From an uncultured Pelagibacteraceae bacterium (GTDB lineage: Bacteria > Pseudomonadota > Alphaproteobacteria > Pelagibacterales > Pelagibacteraceae), in the NCBI GenBank assembly GCA_902582605.1, contig CACHSP010000001.1, positions 124,001-188,000 on the forward strand: DNA of 64,000 nt. Reading direction: 5' to 3'. Made by a program: the position numbers and the translations under genes. Shown here one piece after another: positions 38,967-48,815 of the stretch (positions are counted from its first letter, which is position 1; each line of letters starts with the position of its first letter). Below the pieces are notes generated by a model, which was given only the letters and a program-made list of their open reading frames with translations, was not told the DNA's origin and searched no databases.

Positions 38967-40251
38967 ATAATTCAGTTAAATCTTCATCTTTAGAAAATTT
39001 AATAATCATATGATGTGCATTTGTAGTTTTATTATCAATCACTTTTTGTAGATGATTTAAAAATATGGTCTCATTTTTTCCACTTTTATTGACTATATCT
39101 CTCTTTTCTAATCCCTTTTTAGATAAATCTAATAGCACTGAAGACCAATAAAGCAGGTCTTTACCCATAAGCTGGGTATTAAAACCTTTTTGTGGTGCTT
39201 CTAAATATGCATTTATAATTTTATCTTTATCCCAACTAGAGACTAATTCATAAACTTCATCTAAATTTCCATATAACATTCCAACATTAAAAGCTGGGCC
39301 CGCACATAAACAATCCCAACCACAAGTATCCATCGATCTCAATTCAATATATTTTTTAAGTCTATTCTCGGTAAAAATTGTACTTAAATGAGTTGATAAA
39401 TCATTTTCATCAGGCAGACGATTGTTTATTTCTTTAATACTTCCTGACATGAAATCACTAAAATTGTATCCTATGCCTGAAAAATAATTTTCTTTTTGTT
39501 GTATAAACAGAATTGGAAAATTAATCACAAAATCTGCATATTTTTCAAAATCAAAGTTTTCTAGAAACAATTTAGGCAAACCACCTCGTGATGTATTTTG
39601 CCATACTTTTGATCGATACGATAAATAATTACTTTTTTTCTTCTCAACAATTGATGAATTAGCGAATAAAGCTATTGAGATAGGCACAAGAGAATTTACT
39701 ATTTTAAATTTTTTTTTAAAATCTTCTTCTGAGCAGAAATCCAAATTTAATTGCGTACCACAGGTTCGATACATCATATCTAAACTTAATTCTCCACCTA
39801 AAGGCATATCCTTTGTCATCAGTTTGTACCTTTTTTTTGGGTTATTAGGTATTTCATTAAGCTTGGATATTGGATCAAAACCTGCGCTCACAATCTTAAT
39901 GTTAAGTTTTTTGGTGACCTGTTTTAGCTCAAATAAATAATCATGAGACTCTGCACATGCTTCATGAATATTAGTAAGTTTATCACCAGATAATTCAATT
40001 TGATTACCAGGCTCAAGAGTAATATTTTTACCACCCTTATTTAAACCAATAATATTATCGTTTTCTAATACAGGATTCCATCCAAATTCAAGTAGAGCTG
40101 AGAACATCTCCTTTATTTTTTGATAATCAATTCTTTTATTATTTTGACTATCAAATAGAAATTTTTCATGTTCGATACCAATTTTAAATTCTTTTTTATT
40201 TTTAATTCCAGACTTAAAATATTCAATTATTTGCTCTTTTTTCGTAATCAT
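38956..40251 (-). CDS. gshA: glutamate--cysteine ligase (GCS2, plant-type)
   Basis: IGIEHEKFLFD, LEPGNQIELSGD, DMMYRTCGTQLNLDF, YIELRSMDTCGW. Confidence 0.92.
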   Translation of the reverse strand: MITKKEQIIEYFKSGIKNKKEFKIGIEHEKFLFDSQNNKRIDYQKIKEMFSALLEFGWNPVLENDNIIGLNKGGKNITLEPGNQIELSGDKLTNIHEACAESHDYLFELKQVTKKLNIKIVSAGFDPISKLNEIPNNPKKRYKLMTKDMPLGGELSLDMMYRTCGTQLNLDFCSEEDFKKKFKIVNSLVPISIALFANSSIVEKKKSNYLSYRSKVWQNTSRGGLPKLFLENFDFEKYADFVINFPILFIQQKENYFSGIGYNFSDFMSGSIKEINNRLPDENDLSTHLSTIFTENRLKKYIELRSMDTCGWDCLCAGPAFNVGMLYGNLDEVYELVSSWDKDKIINAYLEAPQKGFNTQLMGKDLLYWSSVLLDLSKKGLEKRDIVNKSGKNETIFLNHLQKVIDNKTTNAHHMIIKFSKDEDLTELYDK

Positions 40252-40268
40252 TAGTAATAGTTTAGTTT

Positions 40269-40835
40269 TTAATTTTTCGTTAGAGAAGAATATGGTTTTC
40301 TAGAAAAAATTTTTTTTACAATTGGTTTGAAAAATTCCAATGGTAAAGACTCGTATTTAGGATCAAAAGAATTTTGATCATATTTTTCGCAAAAATCTAT
40401 TGTATCTTGATAATATTTATGATCTTTATATTTATCTCTTTTGTTCTTATCACCACCTAAATGATGTGCATAATAATACATTTGAAATTCTCCATGTTTT
40501 TCAACTATCCAATGAGTTTTTTCTGATACATATGGTTTTAAAATTGAGGCAGCATATTCAGAATGATTCATTGGTGCTAATTCATCGCCAATGTCGTGCA
40601 ACAAGCAAGCTACAACCATCTCTTCACTTTCACCATTTCTATGAGCTCTAGTAGCGCTTTGAAGTGAATGTTCCAGTCTTGATACTTGATACCCTTCTAA
40701 AGTTTCAGTTAGTCCAGACATAAATTTTAATATTCTATCAGCGGTTTTGCTGGCAAAATCTTTTTCATGTTTATCTAAAAAAAGATAATCCTCTTTAGTA
40801 CCATTTTTCATTTCAGTAAAACTTACTTTCTTCAT
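40269..40835 (-). CDS. HD-domain protein, possible HD-type diiron oxygenase or phosphohydrolase
   Basis: RLEHSLQSATRAH, CLLHDIGDELAPMNHSEYAASIL, EKHGEF, CEKYDQNSFDP. Confidence 0.75.
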   Translation of the reverse strand: MKKVSFTEMKNGTKEDYLFLDKHEKDFASKTADRILKFMSGLTETLEGYQVSRLEHSLQSATRAHRNGESEEMVVACLLHDIGDELAPMNHSEYAASILKPYVSEKTHWIVEKHGEFQMYYYAHHLGGDKNKRDKYKDHKYYQDTIDFCEKYDQNSFDPKYESLPLEFFKPIVKKIFSRKPYSSLTKN

Positions 40836-42284
40836 TTAATTATTTGATGCGGTATTTAATAAAGATAATTGTGTGATTTTACTATCACCAAGTTCATCGA
40901 TTGGTTTAACAGGATATTCCCCAGTAAAATAATGATCAGTCAATTGAGGATAACTCTCATTTCTTCTGTCAAAACCGATTGCGCGATACATTCCATTCAC
41001 TGACAAAAATTTTAATGATTTTGCACCTATGTACTCACAGATTTCCGAGTTACTTTTATTTGCCGCAAGCAATTCTTTTTTAGTTGGTGTATCAACTCCA
41101 TAAAAATCAGGAAATTTTATCTCTGGACAGGCAATTCTAACATGAACCTCTTTTGCGCCAGCGTCATATAACATTTTAACTATTTTATGAGATGTGGTAC
41201 CTCTTACAAGTGAGTCATCTACTAAAATTATCTTTTTGCCTCGAATAGTTGATTGATTAGCATTTAATTTTAATTTAACACCTAAACTTCTGATCTTCTG
41301 ACTTGGTTCAATAAAAGTTCTTCCGACATAATGATTTCTCACTAAACCAAGCTCAAATTTTACGTTAAGAGATTGTGCAAAACCTAAAGCGGCTGCATTT
41401 CCAGAGTCTGGTACTGGTACAACAATATCAGCATCTATATCATTTTCTTTTGCGAGTTCAGAACCAAGATTCTTTCTGTGTTCATAAGCAGTTTTTCCAT
41501 CAAGCATGCTATCTGGTCTTGCAAAATAAATATATTCAAAAACACAAGGTCTAACTTTTCTTGGTGGAAATGGTTTAATACTTTTTAATTCATTATTTTC
41601 AATTAAAACTATCTCACCATTTTCAACTTCTCGTATGAATTTTGCACCTATTATATCTAAAGCACATGTTTCAGACGCTAGGACATAACTATTTTTTAAT
41701 TTTCCAATTACTAAAGGCCTGATACCAAAGGGATCTCTAACACCTACTAATGAAGTTTGAGTCAACATTACTAAAGCGTATCCCCCTTGAATTTGAAAAA
41801 TTGCATCAACAATTTTATCTATTGTTTTTGCTCGTTTTGACTTAGCAATTAATTGAACTATTGTTTCTGTATCAGATGTTGTGTAGAAAATCGCACCTTC
41901 ATCAACCAATTTTTTTCTTAAAGAAATAGAATTGGTTAAATTTCCATTATGAGCTACACCGATTCCTCCAGCATTAGTATCAGCAAAAAAAGGCTGAATG
42001 TTTCTAAGAGTATTTTCACCTGTTGTACTATATCTGTTATGCCCAATAGCATAATCTCCTTGAAGTTTTTTTAATATTTTCTCTTTATTAAAATTATCAC
42101 CTACCAAACCAAATCTTTTTTCAGAAAAATATTGTTTACCATTAAAGGTAACGATGCCACATCCTTCTTGACCCCTGTGTTGAAGAGCATGAAGTCCTAG
42201 AGCTGTTAATGCAGAAGCATCTTTAGTATTACTAATTCCAAATATACCACACTCTTCTTTAAGTTTTGGATTAAATATTTTCAA
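40836..42284 (-). CDS. purF: amidophosphoribosyltransferase; proposed TTG start giving an 11-aa propeptide
   Basis: CGIFGIS, LHALQHRGQEGCGIV, VVPVPDSG, ILVDDSLVRGTT; track start at 42317 gives a longer leader. Confidence 0.93.
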   Translation of the reverse strand: MKIFNPKLKEECGIFGISNTKDASALTALGLHALQHRGQEGCGIVTFNGKQYFSEKRFGLVGDNFNKEKILKKLQGDYAIGHNRYSTTGENTLRNIQPFFADTNAGGIGVAHNGNLTNSISLRKKLVDEGAIFYTTSDTETIVQLIAKSKRAKTIDKIVDAIFQIQGGYALVMLTQTSLVGVRDPFGIRPLVIGKLKNSYVLASETCALDIIGAKFIREVENGEIVLIENNELKSIKPFPPRKVRPCVFEYIYFARPDSMLDGKTAYEHRKNLGSELAKENDIDADIVVPVPDSGNAAALGFAQSLNVKFELGLVRNHYVGRTFIEPSQKIRSLGVKLKLNANQSTIRGKKIILVDDSLVRGTTSHKIVKMLYDAGAKEVHVRIACPEIKFPDFYGVDTPTKKELLAANKSNSEICEYIGAKSLKFLSVNGMYRAIGFDRRNESYPQLTDHYFTGEYPVKPIDELGDSKITQLSLLNTASNN

Positions 42285-42831
42285 TTTTCTCTTTAGATTT
42301 TTGATATGTTTTTTCATCAGGAAATTTTTCTAATAAATAATTACTACCTTTTTCTAAATATGGAAAGATTAATGATTTACTCAAATTTATTGGCCATTTA
42401 TCATGATTATAGACAATGTGCACACCTGAGAAGATACAAACAGAAATAATATAAGCCTTGATAAATCCAAAAAAGAATCCAAACATTGTATCTAAACTAC
42501 CAAGACCAGTAAAACGGACAGCTTTTTTAATACCTCTGTTAATCATTAGAATTAGAAATATAACAATTACAAATATTGTAATTCCTAAAACTATATCTAG
42601 AACATACTCATTATCTATTATGCCTTTCAAGTAAGGTTTTGCTCTAGGGAATATTATCAATGTAATTATGTAGGCTAGAAACCATTTAGCCATTGACAGA
42701 ATACTTAAAACAAAACCTTTTTTGTAACATCCAATTAATGTAAATATTGTAATTACTAAATATACAATGTCTAAAATGTTTGTAGTTTTATAAAAATCTA
42801 CAAAAAAATCTTGCATATGCTTATTTATCAA
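42271..42831 (-). CDS. cvpA: CvpA family membrane protein
   Basis: DIVYLVITIFTLIGCYKKGFVLSIL, LGSLDTMFGFFFGFIKAYII; upstream of purF. Confidence 0.87.
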   Translation of the reverse strand: MINKHMQDFFVDFYKTTNILDIVYLVITIFTLIGCYKKGFVLSILSMAKWFLAYIITLIIFPRAKPYLKGIIDNEYVLDIVLGITIFVIVIFLILMINRGIKKAVRFTGLGSLDTMFGFFFGFIKAYIISVCIFSGVHIVYNHDKWPINLSKSLIFPYLEKGSNYLLEKFPDEKTYQKSKEKIENI

Positions 42832-45208
42832 AAGGTTTAATCAATAATATCAAAGAAGGTAGCAACGTTAAAACTGAGACCATAGCCAGTAACATTGCCA
42901 GTCCAGTAAAAACGCCAAAATAGATTGTGGGTATAAATTTTGACAAAACTAATATCGAAAATCCAAAAACGATTGTTATTGAGGTATTCAAAATTGCCCT
43001 ACCAACTGTTGAGTGACACAAAATAAGAGTTTTGTTATAATTTTTTGAGTTATTAAATTCTTCCTTAAATCTATAAATATAATGAATACTATTATCAACA
43101 GCTATTCCAATTGTGATTGCGGCTATTGTAATTGTCATCATATCTAATGGAATATTAAGTAAACCTATCACTCCCAATATAAAAAAAGCTGCTATAAAAT
43201 TTGGTACTACACCTATTAAAGAAAGTTTGATATTTCTAAAAAGAATTACAAACATACCAAATATCCCTATCATCACCAAACCTAAAGTTAGTATTTGAGA
43301 TTTAAAAAGACTCTGGAGTAAGTTATTAAATAAAATTAAAACACCACCAAGTTTGAACTCACTTTCTTTTAAACCTAATTCATTTTTTAAGTCATAATTA
43401 ATTTTTTTAATTAGATCATTCCTCCTCAAATTTTCTTGGGAATCAATAATTCTCAGATTAATCCTTGCCTCGTTATCTTTTATTGAGATATACGGATCAA
43501 TTATTTCAGTCTTAATGCTCTCAGGGATTTTTGAATAAAGTACACCCATTTCTAATGTTCCCAGGGGTTTATTGTTATTAAGCATTGTTGCTACATCTAT
43601 TATTGATGAAAAAGATAAAACCTTTCCAACTTGTGGCAAATCATCTAGATAGTTATGAACAGAAGAAATTTTATCAATTTTATCTTTTGTAAACCAATAT
43701 TTGTCATCATTCTCATTTTCCTCATCACCCCAATCTTCAAAATCATCTTCTTCATCAGCTTTTTTAATTTTTTTTTTTGGAAATTTTAAAATTATTTCAA
43801 GTGGAGTTGTTCCACCTAATTTTTCATCTATAAGTTTCATCCCTTTATAAATTTCAGTTTTTTTACTAAAATAATTTATGAAACTATTCTCAACTTCTAG
43901 TCTGCTTATTCCAATTAAACTAAGAATGGTTACTACAACAGTTAAAGTAAAAATTGTTTTGTGATTATTTACAGAAATTTGTGCGAAGAAAGAGGTAATT
44001 TTAGAGCCCTCTTGTTTTTTTAAAAAAATCTTATCCTTTGGCAAAAAATTTATTAGAGATGGAAGTAGCGTAAATGTGATGATAAACGAGGTAATTAAAC
44101 CCAGTGTCATCATCCATCCAAAATCAATAATTGGTTTTATCTCACTAAAGATTAAAGATAAAAAAGCAATAATCGTTGTCAAGGCAGTATATAATATTGG
44201 CCAAAACATTTTATTAGTTGTTAAGGTAAGTAGCTCAATAACTTTCTTGTTAGGATGAATTTCTTTAATTTGTAAAAATCTTGTGCACATATGAATATTC
44301 ATTGCCATTGTTAGAATCAACATTAATGCAATGAAGTTTGACGAAATAACTGTAACTTTCCACCCTAACAAACCGAGCAAACCCATCATAATTATTACTG
44401 AAAAAAAACAACTACTAATTGGAACGATAATCCAAATTAGCTTTCTAAAAACAAACCATAATGTTGCTATAATAAATAATAAAACTCCTAATCCAAATAC
44501 CACTATATCGCTTTTTATAAATGTCATCATATCGTCAGCAATCATGGGTATTCCACCTAAATTTATTTTTCCAACATCATCATAACTTTTTATAACATCC
44601 CTGATTTCAAGAATGTTTTCGTGATTTTGTTTTTTTATTAAATCTTTATATGTTTCAATTTCCTTTTTTGTTTTGTTAGAGATGCTTTCTATTGGTTCCC
44701 TGCTCTTTATATTAACTATAATTCCAGAAGTTTTTCCATCCTCGCTAATTACAAAATTCCTAAACACTGGGCTACTTAAAATTTCATTAAAACCTCTTTC
44801 TCTATCTATATCCTCATCCTTTAAAGTTTTAAAATTCTCAAGCCTTTCTTGTAAAGGTGCATCTGAATTATTTAATAGAGGAATATCTAAAAGAGTAATT
44901 ACACTATGAACCCATTTTAAACTTTGAATTTTATATTTTAAACTAAGGAGGTTATTTATAGAAGTATCTGAAATCATTCCCTCATTAGGTGTGTAAGTTA
45001 ATATCAAAAATTCTTTTGATCCGTATCTTTTCGTTATTTCTTTTAGATATTTAAGATCTGGGTCCCCCTCAATCAGCAATGTCTCTGACGAAGCATCTAA
45101 TTTAAAATCTTTCGAATAATAACCAAAAGTAAATAAGGCTAAGAGTAAAAATATTAATATCGCCTTTGGATTTTTTAGGATTATATTTTGATAAAATTGG
45201 GCAATCAT
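42821..45208 (-). CDS. MMPL/RND-superfamily transporter
   Basis: 795 aa, two TM blocks each with a large extracytoplasmic loop; AITIGIAVDNSIHYIYRFKEE. Confidence 0.9.
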   Translation of the reverse strand: MIAQFYQNIILKNPKAILIFLLLALFTFGYYSKDFKLDASSETLLIEGDPDLKYLKEITKRYGSKEFLILTYTPNEGMISDTSINNLLSLKYKIQSLKWVHSVITLLDIPLLNNSDAPLQERLENFKTLKDEDIDRERGFNEILSSPVFRNFVISEDGKTSGIIVNIKSREPIESISNKTKKEIETYKDLIKKQNHENILEIRDVIKSYDDVGKINLGGIPMIADDMMTFIKSDIVVFGLGVLLFIIATLWFVFRKLIWIIVPISSCFFSVIIMMGLLGLLGWKVTVISSNFIALMLILTMAMNIHMCTRFLQIKEIHPNKKVIELLTLTTNKMFWPILYTALTTIIAFLSLIFSEIKPIIDFGWMMTLGLITSFIITFTLLPSLINFLPKDKIFLKKQEGSKITSFFAQISVNNHKTIFTLTVVVTILSLIGISRLEVENSFINYFSKKTEIYKGMKLIDEKLGGTTPLEIILKFPKKKIKKADEEDDFEDWGDEENENDDKYWFTKDKIDKISSVHNYLDDLPQVGKVLSFSSIIDVATMLNNNKPLGTLEMGVLYSKIPESIKTEIIDPYISIKDNEARINLRIIDSQENLRRNDLIKKINYDLKNELGLKESEFKLGGVLILFNNLLQSLFKSQILTLGLVMIGIFGMFVILFRNIKLSLIGVVPNFIAAFFILGVIGLLNIPLDMMTITIAAITIGIAVDNSIHYIYRFKEEFNNSKNYNKTLILCHSTVGRAILNTSITIVFGFSILVLSKFIPTIYFGVFTGLAMLLAMVSVLTLLPSLILLIKPFDK

Positions 45209-45229
45209 CTTACCCTTTTATATTGGAAT

Positions 45230-46648
45230 TTAGTTAATTTGAGTATCTTTAAATTTAGTAAACATTGCCTCAAACTCTAAAAATACATTTCCAGTTGGAC
45301 CATGTCTTTGTTTACCAATAATTAATTCTGCCAGATTAGATACTTCATTCATCTTTGCTTGCCACTCAGCATGCTCAACAGTTGCTGGTTTTGGTTCTTT
45401 ATTTTCCAAATAATAAGACTCTCTATATACAAACATTACTACATCTGCGTCTTGCTCAATCGAGCCAGATTCTCTCAAGTCAGATAATTGGGGTTTTTTA
45501 TTGTCTCTCTGCTCTACTTGTCTTGATAACTGTGAAAGAGCAACTACAGGTATTGATAATTCTTTAGCAATCGCCTTTAAACCTTGAGTAATTTCCGATA
45601 CTTCTTGAACTCGTCCATCTTTATAATTTAATGTTCCCCTCATTAACTGAATGTAATCAACAATAATCATATCAAGACCATGAGTTCTTTTGATTCTTCT
45701 TGCTCTGTTACTCATTGCTGCAATTGTTATTGCTGGTGTTTCGTCAATATAAAGTGGAAGTTCGGATATATTTTTTGAAGTCTCTATAAATTTATCAAAT
45801 TGTTCATCAGAAATTTTACCTCTTCTAATATCATTTGATTTTATTCTAGATTGTTCTGCTAAAATTCTAGTAGATAATTGTTCAGATGACATTTCTAATG
45901 AAAAAAAAGCAATGGATGATTTCTTACCACTTTCTTGTAATTTTTGAGCCGCATTAAATGCTATGTTAGTAGCCAGTGCTGTTTTTCCCATTCCAGGTCT
46001 TCCTGCGATTATAATCAAGTCAGATTTGTGAAGACCTCCTAATCTATCGTCTAGATCTCTTAGTCCAGTTGGAACTCCTACAATCCCTTCATCATTTTTA
46101 TAAGCGGCTGAAGCCATATCAATTGTATCTTTTAGTGCCTTATCAAATTTTATAAAGGAAGAGTTAAAAGATCCTTTCTCAGCTAACTTAAATAATTCTT
46201 TTTCCGAATTTTCAATTATTTGCTGTCCATTTGTATTAAGATCACCTAACTTAGCGTCATCAATAGTTTGCTCAGAAATTTTTATAAGTTCTCTTCGCAC
46301 AAACATATCATAGATAATTTTTGAATACTCAGTCGCTTGTCTCAAAGAAGTTGAAAATTTTGTAATTTTTACTAAATATTCTGGGACATTCAATTCATCT
46401 TTTTCATCTTCAAAATAATTTTTTAATGTTATAGGGTTTGCTAATAATCCCTTATAAATCAAACTTTCTATTGCTCCAAAAATCTTTTCATGCATTGGAT
46501 CATAAAAGTTATTACTGGTTATAATTAAATTAATTTCATCAAAAATTTCATTCGAGACAAGTATTGAGCCAATTACTGCCTGTTCAGCCTCAATATTATT
46601 TGGTAGTTCTTTAAATTTATCTTTAACAATTGTGAGATTATTTTCCAC
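45230..46648 (-). CDS. dnaB: replicative DNA helicase
   Basis: NIEAEQAVIGSILV, IIAGRPGMGKTALA, IIVDYIQLM, LSQLSRQVEQR. Confidence 0.97.
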   Translation of the reverse strand: MENNLTIVKDKFKELPNNIEAEQAVIGSILVSNEIFDEINLIITSNNFYDPMHEKIFGAIESLIYKGLLANPITLKNYFEDEKDELNVPEYLVKITKFSTSLRQATEYSKIIYDMFVRRELIKISEQTIDDAKLGDLNTNGQQIIENSEKELFKLAEKGSFNSSFIKFDKALKDTIDMASAAYKNDEGIVGVPTGLRDLDDRLGGLHKSDLIIIAGRPGMGKTALATNIAFNAAQKLQESGKKSSIAFFSLEMSSEQLSTRILAEQSRIKSNDIRRGKISDEQFDKFIETSKNISELPLYIDETPAITIAAMSNRARRIKRTHGLDMIIVDYIQLMRGTLNYKDGRVQEVSEITQGLKAIAKELSIPVVALSQLSRQVEQRDNKKPQLSDLRESGSIEQDADVVMFVYRESYYLENKEPKPATVEHAEWQAKMNEVSNLAELIIGKQRHGPTGNVFLEFEAMFTKFKDTQIN

Positions 46649-46714
46649 ACCTCACTTTACTCTAATTTTAATCAAAATGAATTTTAAATATTAATTGGGG
46701 AAAAAATTGTATAA

Positions 46715-47173
46715 TTATTGAATAGTCTCAGCTGACTCAACTACAATATGTATCTCTGCATCAATCTCAGAATGTAAAGATACTTTTACTTTAAATTTTC
46801 CAAGAGATTTGATTTCTTTAATTGGTTGAATCATTGATGGTGTTATGTCTAATTTTTCTTTTTCTTTAATAAGTTTAGAAATTTCTGTAGGCTTGACAGA
46901 ACCGTATAACTCTTTATTTTCAGTTGAAAGCTTTTTTATAAAAAATTCTTTTTTATTGATTTTTTCTAATATTTTTTTTGCCTCTAGTTTTTTTTCATTA
47001 TCTTTTTTGGAAAGTTGAGTTTTTATTTTTTCAACTTGATTAATATTTTCTTTTGAAGCATATAACGCTTTTTTATTCGCAATTAAAAAGTTTCTAGCAA
47101 AACCTCTCTTCACATCTATAATTTCACCTATAGATCCTATTTTTTTGATATTTTCTAGTAGTATTACTTTCAT
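46715..47173 (-). CDS. rplI: 50S ribosomal protein L9
   Basis: MKVILLENIKKIGSIGEIIDVKRGFARNFLI. Confidence 0.96.
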   Translation of the reverse strand: MKVILLENIKKIGSIGEIIDVKRGFARNFLIANKKALYASKENINQVEKIKTQLSKKDNEKKLEAKKILEKINKKEFFIKKLSTENKELYGSVKPTEISKLIKEKEKLDITPSMIQPIKEIKSLGKFKVKVSLHSEIDAEIHIVVESAETIQ

Positions 47174-47446
47174 TTACAATAAAGCCAAGTTTCTAGCTCT
47201 TTTTATTGATAAGGATAATTCTCTCTGTTTTTTTTGACTAACGTTGGTAATTCTTGATGGAAGAATTTTACCATTTTCCGATACATATCTTTTTAATAAT
47301 TTGATGTTTTTATAATCAATTTTCGGAGCACCCTTAACTGATAATGGGCAATTTTTTTTAAATTTGTATTTATTTGGTTGGAAAATGCTTAATTTAGCAA
47401 AATTACTTTGTTTACTTTTTTTGTTTCCACTTTGTTTTTTTGGCAT
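47174..47446 (-). CDS. rpsR: 30S ribosomal protein S18
   Basis: [48 protein letters not shown]. Confidence 0.96.
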   Translation of the reverse strand: MPKKQSGNKKSKQSNFAKLSIFQPNKYKFKKNCPLSVKGAPKIDYKNIKLLKRYVSENGKILPSRITNVSQKKQRELSLSIKRARNLALL

Positions 47447-47448
47447 AA

Positions 47449-47802
47449 TTAGTTATTAGATTTGTCCTTTTTCTCAATCTCGTCTTTTTTTGATAAAAAA
47501 TTAGTTTCAAGATCAAATTTTTTTACTTTTACAGTTAGATATCTTAGCAATTTTTTATCAATCGCTTCATTCTTTTCAAGTTCATTAATTAACTTTCCTT
47601 TACCTTTAAATTTAAAATGAATGTAACTTCCTTTTTTATTTTTTTTTATTAAGTATGATAAATTTAATAAACCCCAATTTTCAGTTTTAACTATCTCTCC
47701 ATCATTTTTTTCAATAATGCTTGAATATTTTTCAGTTAATTGTTTTATTTCACTTGGAGAAGTGTCTTGTCTTGCAATTATAGTATGCTCGTATAAATTC
47801 AT
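47449..47802 (-). CDS. rpsF: 30S ribosomal protein S6
   Basis: [43 protein letters not shown]. Confidence 0.95.
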   Translation of the reverse strand: MNLYEHTIIARQDTSPSEIKQLTEKYSSIIEKNDGEIVKTENWGLLNLSYLIKKNKKGSYIHFKFKGKGKLINELEKNEAIDKKLLRYLTVKVKKFDLETNFLSKKDEIEKKDKSNN

Positions 47803-47888
47803 TTAATTTCTTTAATAAAAAATGAGGATATACTATTATAAATCTTTAATTACAATAGCAAAAACAATATAAAATATAGGTTTTTTAG

Positions 47889-48815
47889 ATGTTTTCACTA
47901 GTATTCCCAGGACAAGGTTCCCAAACAATTGGAATGGGAAAGGATTTTTTTGAAAGTTATGATTTAGTAAAAGATTTATTTAAGCAAGCTGATGATTCAT
48001 TGGGTGCTAGTCTATCAAAAATAATTTTAGAGGGACCTAAAGATGAATTAGATCTTACTATAAATACCCAGCCAGCAATATTTCTTATAAGCTACTCAAT
48101 TTTTCAGGTAATGAAAAAAGAATTCAATATAGATCTTGATAATGCAAAATATTTTGCTGGTCATTCATTAGGAGAATATTCAGCTTTATGTGCTGCTAAC
48201 TATCTGAGCTTTTCAGATACTATCAAACTTTTAAAAATTAGGGGTGATGCAATGCAAAATGCTGTTCCAAAAGGAGAGGGTGGTATGTTGGCTGTTTTAG
48301 GTTCAAAAGTTGAAATAATAGAAGATCTTTTAAATGAAAATAAGAATAATTTTATTGCACAAATTGCAAATGATAATTCTGATGGTCAGATTGTTTTAAG
48401 TGGAAGAAATAATGACATAGATAAATTAATTAAAGTTTTAAAATCAAAAAATATAAAGAATATTAAATTACCAGTTAGCGCTCCTTTTCATTGCCAACTT
48501 ATGAGTAAAGCTACTGAAATTATGAGAAATGAAATTCAAAAATTAAATTTTCTAGAGTCAAAAAATAAGTTGATATCAAATGTGACAGCAAAAGAAATCT
48601 TAAATAAGGAAGAGCTAAAAATGCTATTAATTGACCAAATAGAAAATAGAGTTAGATGGAGAGAAAGTGTAAATCATATGATTAATAATGGAGTAAATCA
48701 TTTTATTGAGATTGGACCTGGAAAAGTATTAACAGGTTTAATAAAAAGGATAGATAAGAAGGTAAAAACTAATACAATTAATTCTGAGGGTGATATAAAA
48801 GATTTAAAGTTATGA
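47889..48815 (+). CDS. fabD: malonyl-CoA:ACP acyltransferase
   Basis: FPGQGSQTIGMGKDF, AGHSLGEYSAL, PVSAPFHCQLM, EIGPGKVL. Confidence 0.96.
   Translation: MFSLVFPGQGSQTIGMGKDFFESYDLVKDLFKQADDSLGASLSKIILEGPKDELDLTINTQPAIFLISYSIFQVMKKEFNIDLDNAKYFAGHSLGEYSALCAANYLSFSDTIKLLKIRGDAMQNAVPKGEGGMLAVLGSKVEIIEDLLNENKNNFIAQIANDNSDGQIVLSGRNNDIDKLIKVLKSKNIKNIKLPVSAPFHCQLMSKATEIMRNEIQKLNFLESKNKLISNVTAKEILNKEELKMLLIDQIENRVRWRESVNHMINNGVNHFIEIGPGKVLTGLIKRIDKKVKTNTINSEGDIKDLKL

Noticed and set aside
45230-46648. Intein or insertion in DnaB
   Set aside because: Helicase motifs are contiguous at normal length (472 aa); no splicing-domain sequence.
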